Shown: positions 8,039-17,312 of the stretch, piece by piece
How the letters are laid out: each line of letters opens with the position of its first letter
How positions within the stretch are numbered: position 1 is the first letter of the stretch
Assembly: GCA_035524895.1 (NCBI GenBank)
Contig: DATLFI010000235.1
Span: forward strand, 1-17,755
Direction of reading: 5' to 3'
DNA length: 17,755 nucleotides
From: DATLFI01 sp035524895
GTDB lineage: Bacteria; Acidobacteriota; Thermoanaerobaculia; Multivoradales; Multivoraceae
The notes under the pieces: generated by a model
The model's input: only the letters and a program-made list of their open reading frames with translations
What the model was told of the DNA's origin: nothing
Database searches by the model: none
Position numbers and translations under genes: made by a program

Positions 8039-9109
8039 TTGTTTCCCTCCAACCTGCTCGAGCTCGACGAGGCTGCGCGCGGCAAGCTGCCGAGCGCGGT
8101 CCACGACTACTACGCGGGTGGCGCGCACGACGAGCTGACGCTGCGCGAGAACCGCGCCGCCTACGAGCGCAGGCGCCTGCACTACCACGTGCTGCGCGAC
8201 GTGGCGCAGCGCGAGCTCTCGACCGAGCTGCTGGGTAGCCGGCTCGCGCTGCCGGTGGTGATCGCGCCCACGGCGTTCCACCGTCTTGCCCACGAGCAGG
8301 GCGAGCTGGCGACAGTGCGGGCGGCAGGCGCCGCGGGCACGGTGATGATCCTCAGCACACTCGCCACCACGTCGATCGAGGACGTCGTGACGGCGGCAAC
8401 GGGGCCGGTCTGGTTCCAGCTCTACGTCTACCGTGACCGTGAGGCCACGCGCAGCCTGGTCCAGCGAGCCGAGGCCGCAGGGTGCCAGGCCATCGTGCTC
8501 ACGGTCGACGCGCAGCTCTGGGGCGTGCGCGAGCGTGACGTCCGCAACCGCTTCGCGCTGCCGCAGGGGCTGGCGGTCGAGAACCTGGTGGGGCAGGGCA
8601 AGGGCGCGTTGCCCCCGGTCGACGGCTCGGCGCTCGCGGCCTACGTGGCGCAGCTCTTCGATCCTGCCCTCGACTTCGAGGATCTCGAGTGGCTGGCTTC
8701 GTCGACTCGGCTGCCGGTGCTGGTCAAGGGCGTGGTGCGCGGCGACGACGCCCTACGGGCAGTGGACCACGGGGCGGCTGGCGTCGTGGTCTCCAACCAC
8801 GGGGGCCGTCAGCTCGACACCGCTCCCGCGACCCTCGACGTGCTCGAGGAAGTGGTCCAGGCGGTCGGAGGTCGCGCGCCGGTGCTGGTCGACGGTGGCG
8901 TCCGGCGCGGCACGGACGTGGTCAAGGCGATCGCTCTCGGCGCCGCCGCGGTGGGCATCGGCCGGCCGGTGCTGTGGGGGCTGGCGCTCGGCGGCGAGCA
9001 GGGAGTCGGGCGGGTGCTCGCCATGTTGCGAGCGGAGCTCGACCTGGCTCTCGCCCTCTGCGGCGCTACCTCGGTTCGCGAGGTGCCCAGGAATCTGGTG
9101 AGACCCTAG
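8039..9109 (+). CDS. FMN-dependent alpha-hydroxy-acid oxidase/dehydrogenase (glycolate/lactate oxidase family)
   Basis: The 356-residue TIM-barrel flavoenzyme should oxidise an L-2-hydroxy acid to the 2-oxo acid using FMN. Catalytic residues fall at the same numbers as in spinach glycolate oxidase: Tyr24 (DYYAGGA), Tyr129 (QLYVYRDRE), Asp157 (LTVDA), Arg164, Lys230 (VLVKGVV), His254 and Arg257 (SNHGGRQLD). The FMN-phosphate loop DGGVRRGTDVVKA and the GIGRPVLWG strand follow. The pocket residue corresponding to Trp108 is Leu here (STLATTS), which suggests a substrate bulkier than glycolate, such as lactate or a longer 2-hydroxy acid. The TTG 8039 start has no clear Shine-Dalgarno but fits the family N-terminus. 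The gene lies 61 bp after rpoD, with no terminator seen between. Whether electrons go to O2 or to another acceptor cannot be told from sequence. Confidence 0.92.
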   Translation: MFPSNLLELDEAARGKLPSAVHDYYAGGAHDELTLRENRAAYERRRLHYHVLRDVAQRELSTELLGSRLALPVVIAPTAFHRLAHEQGELATVRAAGAAGTVMILSTLATTSIEDVVTAATGPVWFQLYVYRDREATRSLVQRAEAAGCQAIVLTVDAQLWGVRERDVRNRFALPQGLAVENLVGQGKGALPPVDGSALAAYVAQLFDPALDFEDLEWLASSTRLPVLVKGVVRGDDALRAVDHGAAGVVVSNHGGRQLDTAPATLDVLEEVVQAVGGRAPVLVDGGVRRGTDVVKAIALGAAAVGIGRPVLWGLALGGEQGVGRVLAMLRAELDLALALCGATSVREVPRNLVRP

Positions 9110-9152
9110 CAGCCCTAGGCCGCCGAGCGGCGGCGCCGCGGGCCACGCGGCG

Positions 9153-9182
9153 TTGACAGCCCGCGCTCGGCCCTTCTACCAT
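9153..9182 (+). promoter_or_regulatory. Sigma-70 promoter of the tRNA-Asn gene
   Basis: A perfect -35 TTGACA (9153-9158), an 18-bp spacer and TACCAT (9177-9182, four of six matches) place the transcription start about 40 bp before the tRNA. GC-rich hairpin sequence (GCCGCC and GGCGGC, 9119-9134) lies just upstream and may end the preceding oxidase transcript, although it lacks a T-tract. Confidence 0.65.
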
Positions 9183-9229
9183 GCTGCGCCTGCCCGCACG
9201 GCGTGCTGGTAGCCGCCGCTGAAACTCAT

Positions 9230-9304
9230 TCCTCGGTAGCTCAATGGTAGAGCGTTCGGCTGTTAACCGAAATGTTGGGGGTTCGAGTCCCTCCCGAGGA
9301 GCCA
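9230..9304 (+). tRNA. tRNA-Asn (anticodon GTT)
   Basis: The cloverleaf is complete. The acceptor arms are TCCTCGG (9230-9236) and CCGAGGA. The D arm is GCTC, AATGGTA loop, GAGC. The anticodon stem TTCGG/CCGAA surrounds the loop CTGTTAA with anticodon GTT. The variable loop is ATGTT. The T arm is GGGGG, TTCGAGT loop, CCCTC, with one G-T pair. Discriminator G and an encoded CCA end at 9304. It has its own upstream promoter. Confidence 0.98.
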
Positions 9305-9501
9305 TCCGACCGTTCCGGGTCGACGCGCCGCCGCAGGCTGCGCGCCTGGCGCTCGCCGAGCCGACAACGGCTTGAGCGCGTCGCGGTCGCGGCGCGCCGG
9401 CTCGTCGTTTCGAGACCGTGACGCCGAGCGCGACAGCGAGCATGCCGCCGTTCCCCAAAGACGCCGCGCCGAAGCACGCCCCTAGTCCCGGAGCCGCGCC
9501 C

Positions 9502-11100
<1,599 letters not shown>

Positions 11101-11133
11101 GCGCACAGGGCAGGCAGCGGAGCGCCGCTCAGC

Positions 11134-12393
11134 TCAGCCCAAGCCCACTAGCGGCGCTATCCACCACACGGCCGCACATGCAGCGAGGCTGGCCGCGAAC
11201 AGCAGCGCCGCCTCGCTTCGCAGCGCTCGGCTGCCAAGCAGTGCGACGGCCCCGGCCTTGAACAGCAGGTTGGCGATGCCCCCGAGCAGCACCAGCCGCC
11301 AGCCCGCGGTCGGGTCGACGCGCCCCGCCTTCACGAGCTGCGCGGTCGAGAGAGTGATCGCGTCCATGTCGGTGAGGCCCGAGAGGAACGCGACGGCGTA
11401 GAGCCCGGTGTCGCCCAGGTACTCCCGGGCGCCGGAGACAGCGAACAGAACTGCGGCATACAGCGCGCCGAACACGATCGCGGTGCGCAGGCTCGACGGC
11501 GGCTCGCGCTCGATCGTGGTCACGAGCTCCCGCCGCGCGCGCAGGTAGGCGAACACGCTGACTGCTGCCACCCCCGCCATCGCCAGCAACAGAGGCGGAG
11601 CGGCGACTCGCAGCCACGGCGGATGCACAATAGCGATCTCGATCAGGACTCGACCGAACACCACCGTCGACGCGATCAAGATCACCGCGGCGGCGGCGCG
11701 TCCCGGCTCCGACTCCTTTGCCGCGCGCGAGCGCTGGGCGAGGCTGACGGTGGTCGCGGTGCTCGAGATCAAGCCGCCCAGCAGCCCCGTGGCCAGGGCG
11801 CCGCGGTGCCCGCCCAGCACCCGCGCGGCGACGTAGGCACCGAGGTTGACGGCGACGATCAGCACCACCATCAACCAGATGCGGAACGGATTGAGCACTC
11901 CGAAGGCGCCGTATGCGCGGTCCGGCAGGAGCGGCAGGATGACCAGCGCGACCAGCACGAGCTGCACCACCGCGCGCAGCTCGCCCTCGGCGATTCGGTC
12001 CACCCACGAGTGGAGCGGCGCCTTGGCGTGGAGAAGCACTGTCACGCACCCGGTCGCCAGCACCGCCTCGGTGCGGTAGCCCGACATCAGCACCGCGCCG
12101 ACCAGGAACATGGCGATCGCCGCGACCTCGGTGGTCATGCCCGGATCGCCCGTTCCGGCGCGGACCGCGGCGAGGTTGCCGACGACCATCAGCCCGGCCA
12201 GCGCCAGCACTCCCGCCGCGAGGACCAGCCCGCCGTCTTCGCCAGCGACGAGCTGCACGAGAGCACCAGCGAGCGCGATGATGGGAAAGGTGCGGATCCC
12301 GGCGATGCGGTCGGTCGCCCACTCGCGCTGCAGGCCGACCAGCAATCCGAGGCCGGCAGCGAGAGCGAGGGCGAGCAGGTCGTCTTGGATCAT
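11134..12393 (-). CDS. MgtC/SapB-DUF4010 family integral membrane protein
   Basis: This 419-residue, very hydrophobic protein has about a dozen predicted membrane segments. The N-terminal half matches the MgtC/SapB pattern, with GLLVGLQREW (16-25) followed by GIRTFPIIALAGAL (32-45). The C-terminal half has the hallmarks of DUF4010: GLISSTATTVSLAQR (207-221) and SGLTDMDAITLS (338-349). The ATG start at 12393 precedes the first membrane helix. An upstream extension on this strand is arginine-rich antisense sequence of acs and is rejected. Proteins of this two-domain type are common in soil and marine bacteria, and transport or Mg2+-related functions have been proposed. No substrate is established to my knowledge. 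It is convergent with pckA (33-bp gap) and divergent from acs (142-bp shared upstream region). Confidence 0.88.
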   Translation of the reverse strand: MIQDDLLALALAAGLGLLVGLQREWATDRIAGIRTFPIIALAGALVQLVAGEDGGLVLAAGVLALAGLMVVGNLAAVRAGTGDPGMTTEVAAIAMFLVGAVLMSGYRTEAVLATGCVTVLLHAKAPLHSWVDRIAEGELRAVVQLVLVALVILPLLPDRAYGAFGVLNPFRIWLMVVLIVAVNLGAYVAARVLGGHRGALATGLLGGLISSTATTVSLAQRSRAAKESEPGRAAAAVILIASTVVFGRVLIEIAIVHPPWLRVAAPPLLLAMAGVAAVSVFAYLRARRELVTTIEREPPSSLRTAIVFGALYAAVLFAVSGAREYLGDTGLYAVAFLSGLTDMDAITLSTAQLVKAGRVDPTAGWRLVLLGGIANLLFKAGAVALLGSRALRSEAALLFAASLAACAAVWWIAPLVGLG

Positions 12394-12535
12394 CGTGAGC
12401 TCGGGCGGCCGGGACCGGCCGCATCCTGGCAGAGGGCAGTGCCCCAGGGCCCCGCGTGGTGGAGCGCCAGCATGCCCTCGACGGGCGTTGGTAGTCTTCG
12501 CGAGATTCTCCTGTCGATGCCACCGCGGAGGACCC
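12394..12535. promoter_or_regulatory. Shared upstream region of divergent DUF4010 and acs genes
   Basis: These 142 bp must carry control elements for both genes. A partial inverted repeat with GGCA and TGCC half-sites and a GGGC centre is visible around 12428-12443. It resembles a sigma-54 -24/-12 element but with one base too many between GG and GC. No convincing sigma-70 promoter is seen on either strand. Confidence 0.3.
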
Positions 12536-14494
12536 ATGATCCCGGTCAAGGACCACATCGCGCAACACGCGCACGTCAAGAGCCTGGCGGAGTACGAGCG
12601 GCTGTACCGTCGCTCGCTCGACGACCCGCAAGGCTTCTGGATGGAGCAGGCGCAGCGCCTGGAGTGGTTCGCCCCTCCCCGCACCGCGGGTCGTTCGGAC
12701 TTCGAGGCGGTCGACTTCGCGTGGTTCGAAGGCGGCCGGCTGAATGCTTGCTGGAACTGCGTGGACCGCTGGGCGGCGGTGGCACCCGAGCGCGTGGGGT
12801 TGATCTGGGCGCGAGACGAGCCGGGCGAATACCAACGCATCACCTACCGCGAGCTGCGGAGCGAGGTGTGCCGGGTCGCAAACGTGCTGCGCGCGCAGGG
12901 GGTGCGGCGGAGCGATCGCGTCTGCATCTACCTGCCGATGGTCCCGGAGCTGGTCTACACCATGCTGGCGTGCGCGCGCATCGGCGCCATCCACTCGGTG
13001 GTTTTCGCGGGGTTCTCGGCGGCGAGCCTGCGCGACCGCATCGTCGACGCGGGCTGTCGCGTGGTGGTGACCGCGAACGAGGGGCTGCGCGGCGGCAAGC
13101 GGATCCCGCTCAAGCAGATCACCGACGAGGCCTGTGCCGACTCGGTCGCTGAGGGCCTCGTCGACCGCGTCCTGGTGGTGCGTCGCACCGAGACCGAGGT
13201 GCCGATGCTCGCGGGGCGCGACCTGTGGCTGCACGAGGAGGTTGCGAAAGAGCGGTCCACCTCGCCGGTCGAGTGGATGGACGCCGAGGACCCGCTCTTC
13301 GTGCTCTACACCAGCGGGTCGACCGGCCGCCCCAAGGGCGTGCTGCACACCACCGGCGGCTATCTGGTCTACGCAGCGCTCACCCACGAGCTGGTGTTCG
13401 ATCTCCAGCCCGACGACGTCTACTTCTGCGCGGCGGACATCGGCTGGATCACCGGGCACAGCTACATCGTCTACGGACCGCTGGCGAACGGCGGCACCAC
13501 GGTGATGTTCGAGTCGACGCCCCTGTACCCCGACGCGGGGCGCTACTGGCAAGTCGTCGACGATCTCGGGGTGACGATCTTTTACACGGCCCCGACCGCG
13601 CTGCGGGCCATTGCCCGCGAGGGAGACCGCTGGGTCGAGGGGTATCGACGCAAGACACTGCGAATTCTTGGCACCGTCGGCGAGCCCATCAATCCGGAGG
13701 TTTGGCTCTGGTACCACAATGTGGTGGGCGAGGAGCGATGCGCGGTCGTCGACACCTGGTGGCAGACCGAGACGGGCGGCATCCTGATCACTCCGTTGCC
13801 GGGCGCCACACCGCTCGAGCCCGGATCGGCGACGCTGCCGTTCTTCGGGGTCGTGCCAGTGCTGGTCGACGAGCAGGGTGGCGAGCTCGAAGGCAACGAC
13901 GTGCGTGGGAACCTGTGCCTGCGCACGTCGTGGCCCGGACAGGCGCGCACCATCCTCGGCGACCATGGCCGCTTTCGCGACACGTACTTCCGCAGCTACC
14001 CAGGCCTCTACTTCACCGGCGACGGCTGCCACCGCGACGCCAACGGCTACTACTGGATCACCGGCCGTGTCGACGACGTGCTGAACGTCTCGGGGCACCG
14101 GCTCGGCACCGCCGAGGTGGAGAGCGCGCTGGTCGCCCACGAGGCCGTGGCCGAGGCGGCGGTGGTCGGGTTTCCGCACGACATCAAGGGCCAGGGCATC
14201 TATGCCTACGTCATCGTCACGCCGGACTACGAGAGCCGCGCACCGGCCGAGCTGGTGGAGCTGCTGCGCGCTCAGGTGCGCAAAGAGATCGGCGCCATCG
14301 CGGTGCCCGACCGCATCCAGATCGCGCCCGGTCTGCCGAAGACTCGCTCGGGAAAGATCATGCGGCGGATCTTGAGGAAGATCGCCGCCGGCGAGTATCA
14401 AGAGCTCGGCGACACAACCACCCTGGCCGAGCCAGCCGTGGTCGGGCGCCTGGTCGAAGGTCACCGCGCTCCCGGTCGCCCCGAGTCCTCGTAG
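12536..14494 (+). CDS. acs: Acetyl-CoA synthetase (AMP-forming)
   Basis: The 652-residue adenylate-forming enzyme activates acetate to acetyl-CoA through acetyl-AMP. Motifs include the phosphate-binding loop YTSGSTGRPKG (258-268), ADIGWITGHSYIVYGPL, VGEPINPE (from 381), the acetate-pocket DTWWQTETGG (from 406), the hinge region YYWITGRVDDVLNVSGHRLG and the catalytic Lys607 in PKTRSGKIMRRILRK. Lys607 is the residue that Pat-type acetyltransferases modify in other species. The tryptophan pocket fits acetate rather than longer acids. ATG 12536 matches the family start (MIPVKDHIAQHAHVKSLAEYERLY), with GGAGGA (12527-12532) immediately upstream. An open frame reaching back to 12110 is antisense to the DUF4010 gene. 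A transporter gene follows after 30 bp, so the two are probably one operon. Confidence 0.96.
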   Translation: MIPVKDHIAQHAHVKSLAEYERLYRRSLDDPQGFWMEQAQRLEWFAPPRTAGRSDFEAVDFAWFEGGRLNACWNCVDRWAAVAPERVGLIWARDEPGEYQRITYRELRSEVCRVANVLRAQGVRRSDRVCIYLPMVPELVYTMLACARIGAIHSVVFAGFSAASLRDRIVDAGCRVVVTANEGLRGGKRIPLKQITDEACADSVAEGLVDRVLVVRRTETEVPMLAGRDLWLHEEVAKERSTSPVEWMDAEDPLFVLYTSGSTGRPKGVLHTTGGYLVYAALTHELVFDLQPDDVYFCAADIGWITGHSYIVYGPLANGGTTVMFESTPLYPDAGRYWQVVDDLGVTIFYTAPTALRAIAREGDRWVEGYRRKTLRILGTVGEPINPEVWLWYHNVVGEERCAVVDTWWQTETGGILITPLPGATPLEPGSATLPFFGVVPVLVDEQGGELEGNDVRGNLCLRTSWPGQARTILGDHGRFRDTYFRSYPGLYFTGDGCHRDANGYYWITGRVDDVLNVSGHRLGTAEVESALVAHEAVAEAAVVGFPHDIKGQGIYAYVIVTPDYESRAPAELVELLRAQVRKEIGAIAVPDRIQIAPGLPKTRSGKIMRRILRKIAAGEYQELGDTTTLAEPAVVGRLVEGHRAPGRPESS

Positions 14495-14524
14495 AGCCTC
14501 TTTCCTCGGCTCGACACCGCTGCG

Positions 14525-15844
14525 ATGAACAAGCTGCTCCAGCGCCTCGGTCTGCACCGCCGCGAGCTCCGGGCGTGGGCGATGTACGACTGGGCCAACT
14601 CCGCCTTCGTGACCCTGGTGGTCACCGCGGTGTTCCCGATCTACTTCCAGGACGTCGCCGCTGCCGGCCTCGACGACGCCGTCGCCACCGCGCGCTACGG
14701 CTATGCGACATCAGGTGCCCTGGTTCTGGTCGCGCTGTTGTCTCCGCTGGCCGGCGCCTATGCCGACGCTTCGGCGCGGCGCAAGAAGCTGCTCGGGGCC
14801 TGTGTCGTCGTCGGCGCCGTCGCCACCGCTGCGCTCGGCCTGGTGGGTGAGGGCGATTGGGTGCTGGCGCTCGTGCTCTTTGCGCTCGGCAACCTGGCGC
14901 TGCTGCTCAGCCTGGTATTCAACGACTCGCTGTTGCCGCACATCGCCGAGCAAGACGAGGTCGATCGCGTTTCCACCGCCGGCTACGCGCTCGGCTACCT
15001 CGGCGGGGGCCTGCTGCTGGCGCTCGCGCTCTTTGCCATCCTCAGCCCGCAGGCGTTGGGCCTTGCCGACAGCGGCGTCGCGACGCGGCTGGCGTTCGTC
15101 GCCACCGCGCGGTGGTGGCTCGGGTTCTCGCGGCCCGTGCTGCGTCGCGTGCCCGAGCCGCCGCGCCGCCTCGAGTCCGACGAGACCGCGTCCGCCGCGC
15201 CGCTGCGCCTCGCGCTGACACGACTCTCCGAGACGCTGCGCGAGCTGCGCACCTTCCGTCACGCCTTCCTGCTGTTGATCGCGGTGCTGATCTACAACGA
15301 TGGCGTCACCACGATCTACCGCATGGCGACGATCTACGGGCGCGAGATCGGGTTGCCGCAGCGCGACCTGATAGCAGCGATCCTCATGGTGCAGTTCGTC
15401 GGGATCCCCTTCGCGTTCCTGTTCGGGCAGATCGCCGGCTGGATCGGCACCAAGCGAGCGATCCTGTTGGCGCTCGTGATCTATCTCGGGATCACGGTGC
15501 TGGGCTACTCGGTGCAGACGGCGACGCATTTCTACCTGCTCGCCCTCGGGGTTGCGATGGTGCAGGGCGGCACCCAGGCCCTGTCTCGCTCCCTGTTCGC
15601 GAGCATGATCCCGCAGCACAAGTCCTCCGAGATGTTCGGATTCTTCGGGGTCGCCGAGCGTTTCGCGGCGGTGCTGGGGCCGGCGTTGTTCGGTCTCACC
15701 GCCACCCTCACCGGCTCGTCGCGTTACGCGGTGCTCGCGGTCGCGGTGTTCTTCCTGGTCGGTGGGGCGCTGCTGATGCGGGTCGACGTCGAGGCCGGGC
15801 GCGCCGCGGCCCGCCGTTACGAGGCCGCGACCGGCGCGATCTGA
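14525..15844 (+). CDS. MFS transporter, UMF1/Atg22-like family
   Basis: This 439-residue membrane protein has about 12 hydrophobic segments. The N-terminal signature WAMYDWANSAF (18-28) is diagnostic for the UMF1 family, which is related to yeast vacuolar Atg22. An MFS loop-2/3-like ADASARRKKLL follows the second helix. In the C-terminal half, IYNDGVTTIYRMA and MVQGGTQALSRSLFASMIP are also typical. Atg22 has been linked to amino-acid efflux from vacuoles; bacterial members have no settled substrate. The start ATG 14525 has no obvious Shine-Dalgarno, but the protein fits the family from residue 1. With a 30-bp gap behind acs it is likely co-transcribed, so uptake or export of a carboxylate or amino acid tied to acetyl-CoA metabolism is possible but unproven. 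Confidence 0.9.
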   Translation: MNKLLQRLGLHRRELRAWAMYDWANSAFVTLVVTAVFPIYFQDVAAAGLDDAVATARYGYATSGALVLVALLSPLAGAYADASARRKKLLGACVVVGAVATAALGLVGEGDWVLALVLFALGNLALLLSLVFNDSLLPHIAEQDEVDRVSTAGYALGYLGGGLLLALALFAILSPQALGLADSGVATRLAFVATARWWLGFSRPVLRRVPEPPRRLESDETASAAPLRLALTRLSETLRELRTFRHAFLLLIAVLIYNDGVTTIYRMATIYGREIGLPQRDLIAAILMVQFVGIPFAFLFGQIAGWIGTKRAILLALVIYLGITVLGYSVQTATHFYLLALGVAMVQGGTQALSRSLFASMIPQHKSSEMFGFFGVAERFAAVLGPALFGLTATLTGSSRYAVLAVAVFFLVGGALLMRVDVEAGRAAARRYEAATGAI

Positions 15845-15864
15845 GTAGGGCTGCGGGAGGCGGG

Positions 15865-15896
15865 AGGTCCGTCCACAGGACCTCGCTCGACGGACC
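15865..15896 (+). other. Two mutually exclusive hairpins after the MFS gene
   Basis: GGTCCGTC (15866-15873) is perfectly complementary to GACGGACC (15889-15896). AGGTCC (15865-15870) can instead pair with GGACCT (15878-15883). The two pairings share a strand and exclude each other. No T-tract follows, so this may be a Rho-type or processing 3' end of the acs-MFS transcript. No promoter of the next gene is evident in 15897-16038. Confidence 0.35.
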
Positions 15897-16049
15897 CAGT
15901 AGGCCCGTAGCGCTGCCGCCTGTTGCGATCGAACCTGGTCGAGCAGCTCTGCAAGGAAGCGCCGCTGCGCGGGAAGGGTTGTAACCTTGTGTGGCGCGGT
16001 GAGCTCCGCGGTCACGTTCAGGGTGCCTTTTGTGTCCCGAGGGGCCTCG

Positions 16050-17312
16050 ATGAACCCAGAGACCGGACAGTCCACGACTCCGAAGCCGACCACGGTCGTG
16101 CCCGCGGCGGAGGCGCGCCCGCTGGCCAGCGGACTGCTGCGGCCGCTGCTCGCGATCGCGAGCGTGGTGGTCATCCTCTACGGCCTCAAGGCCGCCTCGC
16201 CGATCCTGGTGCCCTTCCTGTTGGCTCTGGTGGTCTCGTTCGTGAGCATGCCGCTCTTCTTCTGGCTGCGTGATCGTCGCGTCTGGACCTGGCTGGCTGT
16301 GCTGCTGACGATCTTGACCGATGTCGCGGTCTTGGCTGCCGGTGGCCTGCTGCTCACCAGCTCGGTGAACCAGCTCGCGCGGGAGCTGCCGAAGTATCGC
16401 GTCCAGTTCGAGCAGCTCGGCGACCAGGCGGTGGCCTGGTTGGACGAGCGCAACCTGCCGGTGCGTGACTGGCTCGAGCTGAAGGAGGTGCCGCAGGTGG
16501 CGGATCCTCCCCCGGCAGCGCGTGGCGGAGCTCCTGCGTACGAGGAGCCGTACGTCGAAGAGACGACCTTGCCGATGCGCGAGGCGGAAGCGTGGTGGAT
16601 CAACCTCTTCGAGCTCGACTCGATCATCGAGGTGGCCAATAGCGCCGTGCGCGGGGTTGCCGCGGTCCTCTCCAACGCCGTGATCGTGGTGTTCATCACC
16701 ACGTTCATCCTGCTGGAGGCCGCGACATTCCGCGACAAGCTGCGGTTGGCCTTCGGCAACCTGGCCTGGGCCGGACGGCTCGGCCGGGTCACGCTCCAGC
16801 TCCGCCGGTACCTGGTGATCAAGACGCTGGTCAGCCTTGCGACGGGCGTTTGGCTGGGCACCTGGGTCTGGCTGCTGGGACTCGACTTTCCGTTTCTCTG
16901 GGGCCTGACTGCATTCGCGCTCAACTACATCCCCAACATCGGTTCGATACTGGCAGCCATTCCGCCGGTGATGCTGGGACTGATCCAACAGGGTCCGTTC
17001 CTGGCGCTCATGGTTGCGGTCGCGTACGGGACGGTGAACGTGCTGATGGGCAACCTCCTCGAGCCCCAGCTCCAGGGCCGCAGCCTGGGGCTCTCCACGC
17101 TGGTGGTGTTTCTCTCCTTGATGTTCTGGGGGTGGCTCTTCGGGCCGATCGGCATGCTGCTCTCCGTGCCGCTCACCACCGCTGCCAAGATCGTGTTCGA
17201 GCATGTCGAGGGCTTGCGCTGGGCGGCCGTGATGCTGGGCGACGCCCCCAGGACGGCTCGTCGCCGGCGCCGGGCGGCGCAGCGGGAGGCCGCTCAGGTC
17301 GCCGCCGACTGA
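16050..17312 (+). CDS. AI-2E family (PerM/TqsA/YdiK-like) membrane transporter
   Basis: The product has 420 residues with about eight membrane segments. An early hydrophobic pair (about 33-75) and a third segment (80-103) are followed by a soluble periplasmic-type loop. The C-terminal core carries the family signatures NYIPNIGSILAAIPP (292-306), GNLLEPQLQGRSLGLS (334-349) and FGPIGMLLSVPLT (364-376). Members export or import autoinducer-2, indole or Na+/H+ in different species, so substrate cannot be assigned. The loop contains a Pro/Glu-rich stretch (about 151-180), longer and more acidic than in typical members. The last 20 residues are Arg/Ala-rich and cytoplasmic. ATG 16050 is chosen for GAGGGG at 16039-16044. 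A TTG at 15987 would add 21 residues without signal. The 3' end overlaps a convergent broken open frame by 19 bp. Confidence 0.92.
   Translation: MNPETGQSTTPKPTTVVPAAEARPLASGLLRPLLAIASVVVILYGLKAASPILVPFLLALVVSFVSMPLFFWLRDRRVWTWLAVLLTILTDVAVLAAGGLLLTSSVNQLARELPKYRVQFEQLGDQAVAWLDERNLPVRDWLELKEVPQVADPPPAARGGAPAYEEPYVEETTLPMREAEAWWINLFELDSIIEVANSAVRGVAAVLSNAVIVVFITTFILLEAATFRDKLRLAFGNLAWAGRLGRVTLQLRRYLVIKTLVSLATGVWLGTWVWLLGLDFPFLWGLTAFALNYIPNIGSILAAIPPVMLGLIQQGPFLALMVAVAYGTVNVLMGNLLEPQLQGRSLGLSTLVVFLSLMFWGWLFGPIGMLLSVPLTTAAKIVFEHVEGLRWAAVMLGDAPRTARRRRRAAQREAAQVAAD

Noticed and set aside
12428..12443. Sigma-54 promoter for acs
   Set aside because: TGGCA and GTGC are present, but the distance between the GG and GC elements is one base too long, which sigma-54 promoters do not tolerate well.
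11129..14557. A 1142-residue minus-strand open frame spanning acs and the DUF4010 gene
   Set aside because: It is antisense to acs over most of its length, has no recognisable domain, and its composition (His, Arg, Asp, Val rich) is that of the mirror frame of a GC-rich gene. Acs on the plus strand has all family motifs.
15974..15989. Operator-like palindrome (GGTT GT AACC) upstream of the AI-2E gene
   Set aside because: It is a short 4+4 inverted repeat with no recognisable regulator-family consensus, no neighbouring regulator gene and no aligned promoter.
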